From contig JAUWAC010000007.1 in the NCBI GenBank assembly GCA_030602245.1, positions 32,616-96,615 on the forward strand: a stretch of 64,000 bases of DNA. Reading direction: 5' to 3'. Below the pieces are notes generated by a model. It saw nothing but the letters and a program-made list of their open reading frames with translations. It did no database searches and had not been told where the DNA came from. Position numbers and translations under genes: made by a program. Of the stretch, positions 18,741 through 28,212 are shown in pieces (the stretch's first letter is position 1; every line of letters begins with the position of its first letter). The DNA comes from Marinobacterium sp. (lineage in GTDB: Bacteria > Pseudomonadota > Gammaproteobacteria > Pseudomonadales > Balneatricaceae).

Positions 18741-19688
18741 ATGCAGGCGCAGGACGAACGCCTGCTGGCGGACTTCCTGCGCTATCTGGCGAGTGAGCGC
18801 CAACTTTCTCCCCACACCCTGAAAAACTATCGTCGCGATCTCGAACAGCTCGATGCCGAGCTGGCCGTGCTGGGCCATGCCGGCTGGCGCACGCTCGACG
18901 AGCGCAGCCTGCGCCGTGCCGTGGCGCAGCTGCACGGCAACGGCCTGTCGGGACGCTCGCTGGCGCGACTGCTGTCGGCAACGCGCAGCTTCTACCGCTA
19001 TCTGGCGCGCGAGGGCGTGGTAGAGCAGAACCCGGCGCTGGCGGTACAGGCACCCAAACCCGGGCGCCGGTTGCCGCAGACGCTGGATGTGGATCAGATC
19101 AGTGCTCTGCTCGATCAGCCGGCGCCGACCGGCAAAACGGACGCGGACGAGCCGCTGCTGGTGCGCGATCTGGCGATGATGGAGCTGCTCTATTCGTCGG
19201 GTCTGCGCGTATCGGAGCTGGCGGCGCTGGATGTGACCGACCCTGACCTGCGCGATGGCAGCGTGCGGGTGGTCGGCAAGGGGCAGAAAACCCGAGAGTT
19301 GCCGATCGGGCGCAAGGCGATTGCCGCGCTCGAGCGCTGGCTGCCACTGCGCAACCAACTCGCCCATCTGGACGAGCCGGCGTTGTTCGTCGGCAAGCAG
19401 GGGCGGCGGCTCGGCGTGCGCGCGATTGAGCAGCGCTTGCGGCGCAGTGGCGAGCAGGCCGGCGTCAGCGGTCGCGTCTATCCGCACCGTCTGCGGCACA
19501 GTTTCGCCAGCCACCTGCTCGAGTCCAGCGCCGACCTGCGCGCCGTGCAGGAGCTGCTGGGCCATGCCGATATTGCGACGACACAGATCTATACTCATCT
19601 CGACTTTCAGCATCTGATGGAAGTCTACGAGCAGTCTCACCCCCGGGCGCAGCGCAAGCGTGGCGCCGGGCGCAAGCAGGAGAAATGA
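18741..19688 (+). CDS. xerC: Site-specific tyrosine recombinase XerC
   Basis: A 315-residue tyrosine recombinase. It has a SAM-like DNA-binding N-terminal domain, then the catalytic set: Arg in YSSGLRVSEL near residue 155, Lys in the beta-hairpin after it, HRLRHSFASHLL near 252 and the nucleophile in TTQIYTHLD near 285. With XerD it resolves chromosome dimers at dif. ATG 18741 is 1 base after the DUF484 stop; the longer frame reads back into that gene. Operon position identifies it as XerC rather than XerD. Confidence 0.94.
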   Translation: MQAQDERLLADFLRYLASERQLSPHTLKNYRRDLEQLDAELAVLGHAGWRTLDERSLRRAVAQLHGNGLSGRSLARLLSATRSFYRYLAREGVVEQNPALAVQAPKPGRRLPQTLDVDQISALLDQPAPTGKTDADEPLLVRDLAMMELLYSSGLRVSELAALDVTDPDLRDGSVRVVGKGQKTRELPIGRKAIAALERWLPLRNQLAHLDEPALFVGKQGRRLGVRAIEQRLRRSGEQAGVSGRVYPHRLRHSFASHLLESSADLRAVQELLGHADIATTQIYTHLDFQHLMEVYEQSHPRAQRKRGAGRKQEK

Positions 19689-19692
19689 CAGC

Positions 19693-20427
19693 ATGCTCAA
19701 GTGCGCCACCTTCGATCTGGACGATACCCTGTGGGCGGTGGACCCGGTGATTCGTCAGGCCAACCTGACCCTGTGGCAGTGGCTGGAGCGCAACGCCGGC
19801 ACCTTCACCCGGCTGCACTCGCCGGCGGATCTCGTCGAGGGCTCGGCGATGCGCGCGCAGCTGCTGGCCGAACATCCCGACATTGCACACAGCATGACAC
19901 TGGTGCGGCTGCGCCTGCTGGAGCGCGGGCTGCAGGCAGCCGGTTTTGATCAGCAGCAGTCTCAGGCACTGGCGGCCGAAGCGTTCGACGTGTTCCTGCG
20001 GGCGCGCCACGAGGTGGAGCTGTTCGAGCACGCATTTGACATGGTCAGCCAGCTAAAGAACGACGGGCTGGTGATCGGCGCGCTGAGCAACGGCAATGCC
20101 GATGTCAGCCTGACCGGCCTCGGTGAGTTGTTCGATTTCCAGTACAACGCGGACAGTGTCGGCAGCGCCAAGCCGGACCCGCTGATGTTCCATCGTGCGC
20201 TGGAGCATACGGGCCTGAGGCCGGAGCAGGTGGTGCATATCGGCGATCACCCGATCAACGATGTGCAGGCCGCGCGCGAGGTGGGGTGCTGGACCATCTG
20301 GGTCAATCTGGAAGGGCAGCACTGGCCGCAGCCGGCGCAGGCCGATGAGCGCGTCGACTGCCTGTCACAGATTCCCGCCGCGGTTGCGCGAATCCGCGAG
20401 CAGGCCCGTCACCGCGCGACGCTCTGA
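19693..20427 (+). CDS. yigB: HAD-IA family phosphatase, YigB-like
   Basis: A 244-residue HAD phosphatase with FDLDDTLW (motif I), GALSNGN (motif II), KPDPLMF (motif III Lys) and HIGDHPINDVQ (motif IV), plus a helical type-1 cap. The E. coli homologue YigB, at the same place after xerC, dephosphorylates 5-amino-6-ribitylamino-uracil 5'-phosphate in riboflavin synthesis. That substrate is inferred from synteny. ATG 19693 lies 4 bases after the xerC stop. Confidence 0.85.
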   Translation: MLKCATFDLDDTLWAVDPVIRQANLTLWQWLERNAGTFTRLHSPADLVEGSAMRAQLLAEHPDIAHSMTLVRLRLLERGLQAAGFDQQQSQALAAEAFDVFLRARHEVELFEHAFDMVSQLKNDGLVIGALSNGNADVSLTGLGELFDFQYNADSVGSAKPDPLMFHRALEHTGLRPEQVVHIGDHPINDVQAAREVGCWTIWVNLEGQHWPQPAQADERVDCLSQIPAAVARIREQARHRATL

Positions 20428-20487
20428 GGCACAACGCGCGCAGGCTCTGAAAGCCCCGCGGGCCGGCGCGGCGGCGCGATGGCCGGG

Positions 20488-21630
20488 TCAGTCCAGAAAC
20501 AGACCGAGCAGATCGTTCAGGAACAGCTGTCCCTGTGTGGTGGCGACGATGCGGTCACGGTTTGCGTCCAGCAACCCCTTGCGACGAGCGCTATCGAGCG
20601 TCGCCTGCACACGCGCCAGTGGCAGTCCGGTACGCTGCGCAAAGAGCGTGCTTTCAACCCCCTCGACCAGACGCAGGGCATTGAGCATGAACTCGAACGG
20701 CAGCTCGTCGGCGTCGACGCGCGCCTCACCGGCCAGCCGGCGTTCCGGTTCCATATAGGCCGCGGGCTGGCGCATCTTGTGACGTCGAATCACCTGCAGT
20801 TCACCGGCCGCGAGGCGGCTGATCTTGCCGTGGGCGCCGGCGCCGATACCGATATAGTCACCAAAGCGCCAGTAGTTGAGGTTGTGGCGGGCCTGACGTC
20901 CCGGCTGCGCATAGGCAGACACTTCGTACTGGGCAAAGCCTGCTTCTGCCAGTCGCTGCTGGCCCTGCTCCTGAATCGCCCACAGCGCCTCATCCAGCGG
21001 CAGCTGTGGTGGGCGGGCATGGAATTCGGTGTTCGGCTCGATCGTCAGCTGATACCAGGACAGGTGGTCGGGGCCAAGGTCGATGGCACGGTTCAGATCC
21101 GCAATGGCGTCCTCGGGCGTCTGTCCCGGCAGCCCGTGCATCAGGTCCAGATTCAGGTTGGGGAACAGGTCCCGGGCGGCCGCGGCCGCGGCGACTGCAT
21201 CCTGTCCGTCGTGAATGCGGCCGAGCGCGGTCAGGGCCCGGTCATCGAAGCTCTGAATCCCCAGCGACAGGCGGTTGATGCCGGCACGGCGATAGTCCGC
21301 AAAACGGGCGCGCTCAAAGGTACCGGGATTGGCCTCCATCGTGATCTCGATGTCGGCAGCCAGCGTCATGCGCTGTGCGATGCCGTTCAGCAGCCGCTCG
21401 ATCGCGGCTGCGCTGAACAGGCTGGGGGTGCCGCCGCCGATGAAGATCGACTGCAGCGGACGGTTGGCGGCATCGGGCCGTTCCTGCTCCAGATCGGCCA
21501 GCAGCGCGTCGACATAGGCCGCTTCCGGCAGCGCGTCACCGCGCTGCGCATGGGAGTTGAAATCGCAGTAGGGGCATTTGCGCACGCACCAGGGTATATG
21601 GGCGTACAGCGACAGCGGTGGCAGTGTCAT
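20488..21630 (-). CDS. hemW: Radical SAM family heme chaperone HemW
   Basis: A 380-residue protein of the oxygen-independent coproporphyrinogen oxidase-like family. The radical SAM motif is [10 protein letters not shown] near residue 15, followed by GGGTPSLF and the C-terminal HemN-type domain. HemW members bind heme and deliver it to respiratory enzymes; they are distinguished from true HemN by length and N-terminus. The frame extends upstream into rdgB, but ATG 21630 gives the family start and overlaps the rdgB stop by 4 bases. Confidence 0.9.
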   Translation of the reverse strand: MTLPPLSLYAHIPWCVRKCPYCDFNSHAQRGDALPEAAYVDALLADLEQERPDAANRPLQSIFIGGGTPSLFSAAAIERLLNGIAQRMTLAADIEITMEANPGTFERARFADYRRAGINRLSLGIQSFDDRALTALGRIHDGQDAVAAAAAARDLFPNLNLDLMHGLPGQTPEDAIADLNRAIDLGPDHLSWYQLTIEPNTEFHARPPQLPLDEALWAIQEQGQQRLAEAGFAQYEVSAYAQPGRQARHNLNYWRFGDYIGIGAGAHGKISRLAAGELQVIRRHKMRQPAAYMEPERRLAGEARVDADELPFEFMLNALRLVEGVESTLFAQRTGLPLARVQATLDSARRKGLLDANRDRIVATTQGQLFLNDLLGLFLD

Positions 21631-22235
21631 GCCTGTGCCAGACGGGGCGCGATCGCCGCCAGCAGCTGCTCGACCGCCTTGCCGCGGTGGCTGTAGGCGC
21701 GCTTCTGCTCCGGGCTCAGCTCGGCACTGGCGCAGTTCAGCTCCGGCACCAGAAACAGCGGATCGTAACCGAAACCGTTCTGGCCGCGCGGTTCGCGCAG
21801 AATGCGGCCTTCCCAGGTGCCCTGGCAGATCAGCGGCGTCGGGTCCTCGGCGTGGCGCATGAATACCAGCACACACTGGAAGCGCGCGGTGCGCTCGGCC
21901 TCCGGCACATTGGCCAGTGCCTGCAGCAGCTTGCGGTTGTTGTCGTCATCGCTGGCGCCCTCGCCGGCGTAACGTGCCGAATAGATGCCGGGAGCGCCGC
22001 GCAGCGCATCCACCTCCAGACCGGAGTCGTCCGCCAGCGCCGGCAGCCCGGTGACCTGACAGGCGTGGCGCGCCTTGATGATGGCGTTTTCGACGAAGCT
22101 CAGCCCCGTTTCCTCGGCATCGCGCACGGCGAAGTCGGACTGGGGCACGACGCTGACGTTGAGCGGCGCCAGAATATCGTTGAGTTCGTTGAGCTTGCCG
22201 CGATTGCTGCTGGCCAGAACGATCCGGTTGATCAT
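21627..22235 (-). CDS. rdgB: dITP/XTP pyrophosphatase
   Basis: A 202-residue Ham1-family nucleotide house-cleaning enzyme. The substrate loop [11 protein letters not shown] is at the N-terminus and [24 protein letters not shown] near residue 70 holds the catalytic Asp and metal ligands. It hydrolyses dITP, XTP and ITP to monophosphates. It sits between a DUF4426 gene and hemW on the minus strand, an order shared with pseudomonads. Confidence 0.95.
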   Translation of the reverse strand: MINRIVLASSNRGKLNELNDILAPLNVSVVPQSDFAVRDAEETGLSFVENAIIKARHACQVTGLPALADDSGLEVDALRGAPGIYSARYAGEGASDDDNNRKLLQALANVPEAERTARFQCVLVFMRHAEDPTPLICQGTWEGRILREPRGQNGFGYDPLFLVPELNCASAELSPEQKRAYSHRGKAVEQLLAAIAPRLAQA

Positions 22236-22241
22236 GTCACC

Positions 22242-22694
22242 TCAGTCGATATAGAAGGTTTGCTGAAATTCGATGCGGTACGGGTCGGCATTGGCATCCG
22301 GCTGCACCTGCAGCGAGATTGTCAGCTGCTCGTCGTTGGTGAAGCGGAAGCTTGCCAGATAGTAGAGCGCGTTGCCCTCGTCGATCTGACGAAACTCCAG
22401 CTGCTGCGCCTGATCGATCAGGTTGGCGGCCTCGCCACGGACCTGCGCCCGTACCGGGGTTTTGCTGCCGTCCTGTTCGATGCGCAGCACCGATACGTTG
22501 ATCAGCGCCCGGTACTGACTGCGCGTGATGTTGTACTGCTGCGCCACTTCCGGGGTGATGAAGCTGGAGTTGAAGGCGTTGTAGTGGATTTCGTAACGGC
22601 CGTCCGAGAGTTTCTGCTCGGCGCGGGCCGTCAGTGCCAGCAGCGTCAGCAGGACGATGCTCGACAGCTGAATCAGGGTGCGAATGGCGGACAT
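22242..22694 (-). CDS. DUF4426 domain periplasmic protein
   Basis: A 150-residue protein with an N-terminal Sec signal peptide (hydrophobic residues 8-22, cleavage likely after ARA). The mature part contains YEIHYNAFNSSF and QQYNITRSQYRALIN, typical of DUF4426. Its function is unknown; it is conserved next to metW in many gammaproteobacteria. It is read in the direction metX-metW-this gene-rdgB-hemW. Confidence 0.85.
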   Translation of the reverse strand: MSAIRTLIQLSSIVLLTLLALTARAEQKLSDGRYEIHYNAFNSSFITPEVAQQYNITRSQYRALINVSVLRIEQDGSKTPVRAQVRGEAANLIDQAQQLEFRQIDEGNALYYLASFRFTNDEQLTISLQVQPDANADPYRIEFQQTFYID

Positions 22695-22724
22695 GGTGGT
22701 GCTCCTTGAGTCGGTTCTGTGCGT

Positions 22725-23318
22725 CTAGCGCGTGATCCGGTAGATCGCGATCTCGCCGAGCATGTTGGGCCAGAGCCGGATCCACCAGCGGTCGCGCAGC
22801 GTGTGGTCCACGACGGTACGTTCGAGGATACGGATGTTGCGTTCTACGCACAGGCGTTCGAAGTCGTCGAACGTGCAGAAGTGGATGTTCGGTGTGTTGT
22901 ACCAAGTATAGGGCAGGAACTTGGACACCGGCATACGGCCGCGGAACGCCAGGTAGAAGCGCGCGCGCCAGTGGGCAAAGTTCGGGAAGGTGACGATGCT
23001 TTCGCGGCCGATGCGCAGCATCTCGTCGACGATCTGGTCGGGGCGGTGCATGGTCTGTAGCGCCTGTGTCATCACCACGGTGTCGAAGCTGTTGTCGCGG
23101 ATCGACGCCAGACCGTTATCGATATCCTGTTCGATGACGCTGACACCTTTCTCGACACAGGCGGTGATGTTGTCGTGATTGATCTCCAGACCGTAGCCCT
23201 CGACCTGTTTTTCGCTGCTCAGATGGGCCAGCAGCTCGCCGTCGCCGCAGCCCAGGTCCAGCACGCGTGAGCCGGGCGCGATCCACTGTTGGATGATCTC
23301 CAGATCAGGACGCAGCAT
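22725..23318 (-). CDS. metW: Methionine biosynthesis protein MetW
   Basis: A 197-residue class I methyltransferase-fold protein with the SAM-binding motif [13 protein letters not shown] near residue 20. In pseudomonads and related bacteria metW is always paired with metX and is needed for full homoserine acyltransferase activity. The start at 23318 gives the family N-terminus; the longer frame merely reads into metX. It overlaps the metX 3' end by 14 bases, so translation is coupled. Confidence 0.9.
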   Translation of the reverse strand: MLRPDLEIIQQWIAPGSRVLDLGCGDGELLAHLSSEKQVEGYGLEINHDNITACVEKGVSVIEQDIDNGLASIRDNSFDTVVMTQALQTMHRPDQIVDEMLRIGRESIVTFPNFAHWRARFYLAFRGRMPVSKFLPYTWYNTPNIHFCTFDDFERLCVERNIRILERTVVDHTLRDRWWIRLWPNMLGEIAIYRITR

Positions 23319-24489
23319 GTTGCACCTCCCCTTGGGCGTCAGCCGGCGCCTCGGCGGCAACACGGTTCATGTAGGCGGCAAAGGTTTCCATGTAACGGGG
23401 GCTCGGAATCAGAAAGGCGTCGTGACCGTGGGCGGAATCGATCTCGGCATAGCTGACCGGCTTGCGCGCCGCGACCAGTGCATCGACGATCTCGCGTGAA
23501 CGCGCCGGTGAGAAACGCCAGTCGGTGGTGAAGGCGATCACCAGAAAACGACAGGTGGCGTGGCTCAGCGCGCGCACCAGATCGTGGTCGTAATCGGCGG
23601 CCGGGTCGAAATAGTCCAGCGCCTTGGTCATCAACAGATAGGTGTTGGCGTCAAAACTGGTGGAGAAGCGCTCGCCCTGATACTGCAGGTAGGACTCCAC
23701 CTCGAACTGCGGATTGTTGAAGTCGAAGCTGAGCTTGCCGGCGCGCAGTTCGCGGCCGAATTTTTCGCGCATGCCGTCATCGGACAGGTAGGTGATATGC
23801 CCGACCATACGTGCCAGCGCGAGGCCGGTTTTCGGCACCACTTCGTGTTCGTAGTAGTGGCCCTCGTGGAACTGCGGATCCTTGCTGATCGCCTGACGTG
23901 CGACCTCATTGAAGGCGATATTCTGTGCCGACAGCTTGGGTGCCGATGCGATGACGACGCAGTGACGCACTCGATCCGGGTAGTCAATCGCCCACTGCAT
24001 CGCCTGCATGCCACCGAGGCTGCCGCCGATGATGGCGGCCCATTGCCGCACACCAAGGCGATCGGCGAGGCGGACCTGAGAATTGACCCAGTCCTTGACG
24101 GTGACGATCGGGAAATCCGGGCCGTAGGGTTTGCCGGTATCCGGGTTGATGCTGCGCGGTCCGGTGGACCCGTGGCAGCCGCCGAGGTTGTTCAGGGCGA
24201 CGACGAAAAAGCGGTTGGTGTCGATCGGCTTGCCGGGGCCGATGGCGGAGTCCCACCAGCCGGGCTTGCGGTCCTCCATGCTGTGGTAGCCAGCGGCGTG
24301 GGCATGGCCCGACAGCGCGTGACAGATCAGCACCGCGTTAGAGGCATCGGCGTTGAGTTCGCCGTAGGTTTCGATCACCAGATCGTAGCTTTCCAGCACC
24401 CGGCCGCAGGTCAGTGCCAGCGGGGTGTCGAAATGCAGTGTCTGTGGTGTTACCAGTCCGACGGAGTCGGCGGGAATCTCGGTTGGCAT
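23305..24489 (-). CDS. metX: Homoserine O-acyltransferase MetX
   Basis: A 394-residue alpha/beta-hydrolase-fold acyltransferase. The nucleophile serine is in [10 protein letters not shown] near residue 155, with the Asp in TTDWRFSP near 325 and the His in [10 protein letters not shown] near 358. It acylates homoserine in methionine synthesis. The acyl donor may be acetyl- or succinyl-CoA; MetX enzymes linked to MetW in this class are often succinyltransferases, so the donor is left open. Confidence 0.92.
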   Translation of the reverse strand: MPTEIPADSVGLVTPQTLHFDTPLALTCGRVLESYDLVIETYGELNADASNAVLICHALSGHAHAAGYHSMEDRKPGWWDSAIGPGKPIDTNRFFVVALNNLGGCHGSTGPRSINPDTGKPYGPDFPIVTVKDWVNSQVRLADRLGVRQWAAIIGGSLGGMQAMQWAIDYPDRVRHCVVIASAPKLSAQNIAFNEVARQAISKDPQFHEGHYYEHEVVPKTGLALARMVGHITYLSDDGMREKFGRELRAGKLSFDFNNPQFEVESYLQYQGERFSTSFDANTYLLMTKALDYFDPAADYDHDLVRALSHATCRFLVIAFTTDWRFSPARSREIVDALVAARKPVSYAEIDSAHGHDAFLIPSPRYMETFAAYMNRVAAEAPADAQGEVQHAAS

Positions 24490-24596
24490 GAAGCGGCTCT
24501 CGAACAGGTTGTCGTGGATGCGTGCGGATTCAGGGGGCGCATCACATCTCGTAGTAGAGCCCGCGACAGTGGAGCAGGAACTTGCGTGGATTCACC
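24490..24596. other. Gap between yggU and metX, no riboswitch recognised
   Basis: This 107-base spacer precedes metX on the minus strand. It was inspected for a SAM-type riboswitch because metX often carries one, but no SAM-I, SAM-II or SAM/SAH core could be fitted. No ORF or strong promoter was seen. Confidence 0.4.
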
Positions 24597-24911
24597 TTAA
24601 TCTCTCTCAATCGGAACCGACTTCCCATCAGCCGGCAGCGACGGCAGTCGCGTCGGCTGCTCGATCCGCACCCGCTTCTGGCGCCCGAGTTCGCCGCTGA
24701 TGATCGTGACCGCGCCCTTCGGGACGCCGAAGATCCTGGCCAGAAACCGGATCAGCCGGGCATTGGCGCGACCGTCGATCGGCGGGGCCGCGATGCGGAT
24801 CTTAACACTGTCACCGTGCAGGCCCGAAATCGCGTCTTTCGATGCCTTCGGCTGCAGGTGGCAGCTGAGGATCAGCGCCTCGCCGTCCCAGCGGTAAAAG
24901 GTCGCGGCCAC
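24597..24911 (-). CDS. yggU: DUF167 / YggU family protein
   Basis: A 104-residue protein with the DUF167 core: LQPKASKD, IRIAAPPIDGRANARLIRFLA and GELGRQKRVRI. The family is small and basic, and its role is not known. It follows yggT by 3 bases. The association yggS-proC-yggT-yggU is widespread in gammaproteobacteria. Confidence 0.9.
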   Translation of the reverse strand: MAATFYRWDGEALILSCHLQPKASKDAISGLHGDSVKIRIAAPPIDGRANARLIRFLARIFGVPKGAVTIISGELGRQKRVRIEQPTRLPSLPADGKSVPIERD

Positions 24912-24914
24912 GGC

Positions 24915-25457
24915 TCAGAGCGTAAACGGTGCCAGCTGGGAACGGATGATCTGGATGACCAGGAAGATCAGGATCGGTGACAGATCCAGACCGCCGATCG
25001 GCGGGATCACCTTGCGCGCCAGCCCGAACAGCGGCTCGGTCAGCTGCAGAATCAGCTGCGGTGCCGGATGGTAACTGTCCGGCGCGATCCAGCTGATGAT
25101 CACCGCCGCGATCACCGCCCAGAAGTAGATCGTCAGGATCGCGTCGACCAGCCCCACGCCGGAGAACAGCAGCACGGCGGTCAGCGCGACGCTGGCACCC
25201 TTGACCAGCATCATCAGGTACAGGGTCAGGATGTTGACGCCGAACGCCAGCAGCAGCGGCGACAGATCCATCCGGCCGGCCCGCGGCAGCAGGGTTTGCA
25301 GCGGCTTCAGCGGCGCACTGGTCAGGCGCACGACGGCCTGCGAGATCGGGTTGTAGTAATCCGCCCCGGACAGCTGCAGCAGAAAGCGCAGAATCAGCAT
25401 GAACGCATACAGCGAGCCGAGCGTGTGAATGATCAGAATAACCGGATCCTGTCCCAT
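24915..25457 (-). CDS. yggT: YggT family integral membrane protein
   Basis: A 180-residue membrane protein made of two YGGT repeats, each with two hydrophobic helices (near residues 5-25, 60-85, 95-120 and 155-175). Homologues are linked to cell-envelope and osmotic functions, but no activity is fixed. ATG 25457 has AGGA at suitable spacing; GTG 25472 is the in-frame alternative. It lies after proC on the minus strand. Confidence 0.88.
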   Translation of the reverse strand: MGQDPVILIIHTLGSLYAFMLILRFLLQLSGADYYNPISQAVVRLTSAPLKPLQTLLPRAGRMDLSPLLLAFGVNILTLYLMMLVKGASVALTAVLLFSGVGLVDAILTIYFWAVIAAVIISWIAPDSYHPAPQLILQLTEPLFGLARKVIPPIGGLDLSPILIFLVIQIIRSQLAPFTL

Positions 25458-25478
25458 ATCGAGTCCTGTCACTGGTTG

Positions 25479-25508
25479 GGCCGCTCAGTATAGAGAGTTT
25501 GAGCGGCC
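25479..25508. repeat. 9-bp inverted repeat between proC and yggT
   Basis: GGCCGCTCA (25479-25487) pairs perfectly with TGAGCGGCC (25500-25508) across a 12-base AT-rich loop. It lies in the 63-base gap between proC and yggT. There is no T-run, so it is not a classical terminator; it could be an mRNA-processing or attenuating hairpin. The pairing is seen directly and the role is unknown. Confidence 0.5.
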
Positions 25509-25520
25509 GGTTGAACCGTA

Positions 25521-26351
25521 CTAGTCCTGATTGCAGAGCTCGTCGCTGAGCGCCTGTGCACGTGCCTTGCAGGCCTGCATCGCCTGCAATACGGTGGCTT
25601 CGAGCCCCTGTTGCTGGAAGCTCAGAATCGCCTGCTCGGTGGTGCCCTTGGGCGAGGTGACCTGTGCGCGCAGCTGGGCCGGGGTCAGCTCGCTTTCGCT
25701 GGCCATGCGCGCGGCGCCCAGCGCTGTCTGCAGGGTCAGTTTCAGCGCCGTGTCGGCGTCGAGGCCGAGCGCTTCGCCGGCGCGCGCCATCGCCTCCATA
25801 AACAGGAAGTAATAGGCGGGACCGGAGCCGGAAACCGCGGTCACGGCATCGATCTGGGCCTCCTGCTCGACCCAGAGTGTCATCCCGACGGCGGCGAGAA
25901 TCGCTTCGGTCTGCGCCCGCTGGGCGTCACTGACCCGCGCATTGGCATACAGCCCGCTGGCGCCGCATTGAACCAGCGACGGTGTGTTGGGCATGCAGCG
26001 CACCACCGCCAGCTCGCCGCCGAACCACTGTTCCAGCGCCGCCGCGCTGATGCCGGCCGCGACGGAGATCAGCAGCGGCTTGCGCGCCTGTACCGCGTCG
26101 CGGTGGGCTTCGCCCAGCGCCTGCATCCCCTGCGGTTTGACCGCCAGCACGACGATATCCGCGGCGCGGATCGCCGCATCGTTGTCAGCGCTGGCGTGCA
26201 GGCCGCGCGCAGCCAGATCGGCCAGTTTGTCGACGTGGCGGGCGGTGACCCAGAGCCGGTCGGCCGGGTAGCCGTCAGCGAGCAGGCCTTCGAGGATGGC
26301 GCGGGCCATATTGCCGACGCCGATGAATGCAATCGTGGGAGTCTTGTTCAC
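25521..26351 (-). CDS. proC: Pyrroline-5-carboxylate reductase
   Basis: A 276-residue enzyme opening with the NAD(P) motif FIGVGNMARAI. SVAAGISAAALEQW and VRCMPNTPSLVQCGASG lie mid-protein, and AVSGSGPAYYFLFMEAM with LGAARM forms the C-terminal catalytic domain. It makes L-proline from pyrroline-5-carboxylate. Start GTG 26351 has AGGAC upstream; the longer frame runs through yggS and is not credible. yggS ends 17 bases upstream. Confidence 0.94.
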   Translation of the reverse strand: MNKTPTIAFIGVGNMARAILEGLLADGYPADRLWVTARHVDKLADLAARGLHASADNDAAIRAADIVVLAVKPQGMQALGEAHRDAVQARKPLLISVAAGISAAALEQWFGGELAVVRCMPNTPSLVQCGASGLYANARVSDAQRAQTEAILAAVGMTLWVEQEAQIDAVTAVSGSGPAYYFLFMEAMARAGEALGLDADTALKLTLQTALGAARMASESELTPAQLRAQVTSPKGTTEQAILSFQQQGLEATVLQAMQACKARAQALSDELCNQD

Positions 26352-26368
26352 AACGCTGTCCTGAATCT

Positions 26369-27067
26369 TCAAGCGGGTTTGGGTGGGCGCGGGCCGAACA
26401 GGGCCGTGCCGATGCGCACGATGGTGGCGCCTTCGCTGATCGCGGCTTCCAGGTCGCCGGACATGCCCATCGACAGGGTGTCGAGGCCGGGGATGTCGTG
26501 GCTGATCTGCTCGAGCAGCACGCGCAGGTCGGCAAACGCACGGTGCTGAGTCGCCGGATCGTCGCTGGCTTCGGGGATCGCCATCAGGCCGCGCAGGCGG
26601 ATGCCGGGCAGCGCGCTGAGCTGACGCGCCAGCGCCGGGGCGTCCTCGGGCAGGCAGCCGGACTTGCTCGGTTCGCGCGAGATGTTGACCTGCAGACAGA
26701 TGTTCAGCGCCGCCCTGTGCGCAGGGCGCTGCTCCGACAGGCGCCGGGCAATCTTGAGCCGGTCGACGCTGTGCACCCAGTCGAAGTGCTCGGCGATGGG
26801 GCGCGTCTTGTTGGACTGGATCGGGCCGATGAAATGCCACTCCAGCGGCAGGTCGGCGAGCTGTTCGATCTTGTCGAGCGCCTCCTGCAGGTAGTTTTCG
26901 CCGAACCGCGTCAGGCCGGCGGCGTGGGCGGCACGGATCTCGTCCGCCGGGCGGGTCTTGCTGACCGCCAGCAGCGTCACGCTGGCGGCGTCGCGGCCGG
27001 CCTGCTCACAGGCGCTGCGGATCTGTGCGCGGACGTTGTCGATATTGCTTGCTATGCTGCTATTCAT
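26369..27067 (-). CDS. yggS: PLP homeostasis protein YggS (PROSC family)
   Basis: A 232-residue single-domain TIM-barrel PLP protein. VSKTRPADEI near residue 36 holds the PLP lysine; FGENYLQEALDKI, HFIGPIQSNK and MGMSGDLEAAI are family blocks. It buffers pyridoxal phosphate and affects amino-acid metabolism; no catalytic activity is known. ATG 27067 gives the usual start. It diverges from pilT, as in pseudomonads. Confidence 0.94.
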   Translation of the reverse strand: MNSSIASNIDNVRAQIRSACEQAGRDAASVTLLAVSKTRPADEIRAAHAAGLTRFGENYLQEALDKIEQLADLPLEWHFIGPIQSNKTRPIAEHFDWVHSVDRLKIARRLSEQRPAHRAALNICLQVNISREPSKSGCLPEDAPALARQLSALPGIRLRGLMAIPEASDDPATQHRAFADLRVLLEQISHDIPGLDTLSMGMSGDLEAAISEGATIVRIGTALFGPRPPKPA

Positions 27068-27157
27068 GCCGGATCGATGAATCAATTGCCATTGGAATGT
27101 CGGGGGCTATTCTGCTAGAACAGACAACTCCAGATACAAGCTCCGGGCTCCCGAACT

Positions 27158-28192
27158 ATGGATATTACAGAACTTCTCGCCTTTGCCGTCCAGCAGGGCG
27201 CCTCCGACCTGCATCTGACGGCGGGTATGCCGCCGCTGATCCGTGTCGACGGCGACGTGCGCCGCATCAAATTGCCCGCGCTGGAACACAAGCAGGTGCA
27301 CACGCTTGTCTACGACATCATGAACGACAAGCAGCGCAAGGAGTACGAGGAGAACTTCGAAACGGATTTCTCCTTCGAGGTACCCGAGCTCTCACGTTTT
27401 CGTGTCAACGCATTCAACCAGCACCGTGGCGCCGCCGCCGTGTTCCGTACCGTCCCCAACAAGGTACTGACCCTGGATGACCTGGGGATGGGCAAGGTGT
27501 TCCGTGACCTCTCCGAGCAGGCGCGCGGACTGGTGCTGGTCACCGGGCCGACCGGCTCGGGCAAGAGCACGACACTGGCAGCGATGATCGACTATGTCAA
27601 CGAAACCCGCACCGATCACATCCTCACCATCGAGGATCCGATCGAATTCGTGCACGAGAGCAAAAAGTGTCTGATCAACCAGCGTGAAGTGCATCGCGAC
27701 ACGCACAGCTTTGCCAATGCGCTGCGCTCGGCGCTGCGTGAAGACCCGGACGTGATCCTCGTCGGCGAGATGCGTGACCTCGAGACGATCCGGCTGGCGC
27801 TGACCGCGGCCGAGACCGGTCACCTGGTGTTCGGTACGCTGCACACCACCTCCGCCGCAAAAACGATTGACCGTATCATCGACGTATTCCCGGCAGCGGA
27901 GAAGGATATGGTGCGCTCGATGCTGTCGGAGTCGTTGCAGGGGGTTATCTCCCAGACCCTGCTGAAAAAGCTCAAGGGCGGCCGTGTCGCCGCGCACGAA
28001 ATCATGATCGGCACGCCGGCGATTCGTAACCTGATCCGCGAGGACAAGGTCGCGCAGATGTACTCCGCGATACAGACCGGTGCCGCCTACGGCATGAAAA
28101 CGCTGGATCAGTCACTGCTCGAACTGGTGCAGAAAGGGCTTATCTCGCGCGATACGGCGCGTGAAAAGGCCAAGAACCCCAGCTCGTTCTGA
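27158..28192 (+). CDS. pilT: Type IV pilus retraction ATPase PilT
   Basis: A 344-residue secretion ATPase. It has a PAS-like N-terminal domain, Walker A GPTGSGKSTT near residue 130, Asp box, Walker B VGEMRDLETI, His box TLHTTSAAKT, and the AIRNLIRE element near residue 287, which is needed for retraction. It powers twitching motility as a hexamer at the pilus base. It diverges from yggS and is followed by pilU. No other pilus genes are in the window. Confidence 0.96.
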   Translation: MDITELLAFAVQQGASDLHLTAGMPPLIRVDGDVRRIKLPALEHKQVHTLVYDIMNDKQRKEYEENFETDFSFEVPELSRFRVNAFNQHRGAAAVFRTVPNKVLTLDDLGMGKVFRDLSEQARGLVLVTGPTGSGKSTTLAAMIDYVNETRTDHILTIEDPIEFVHESKKCLINQREVHRDTHSFANALRSALREDPDVILVGEMRDLETIRLALTAAETGHLVFGTLHTTSAAKTIDRIIDVFPAAEKDMVRSMLSESLQGVISQTLLKKLKGGRVAAHEIMIGTPAIRNLIREDKVAQMYSAIQTGAAYGMKTLDQSLLELVQKGLISRDTAREKAKNPSSF

Positions 28193-28212
28193 GCGACTGA
28201 AGGAGAATAAGA

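Noticed and set aside
20479..21696. A 405-residue plus-strand frame opposite hemW
   Set aside because: hemW has the radical SAM motif and synteny; the opposite frame has no domain.
24490..24596. SAM riboswitch before metX
   Set aside because: No known SAM-sensing core could be fitted to the minus-strand leader.
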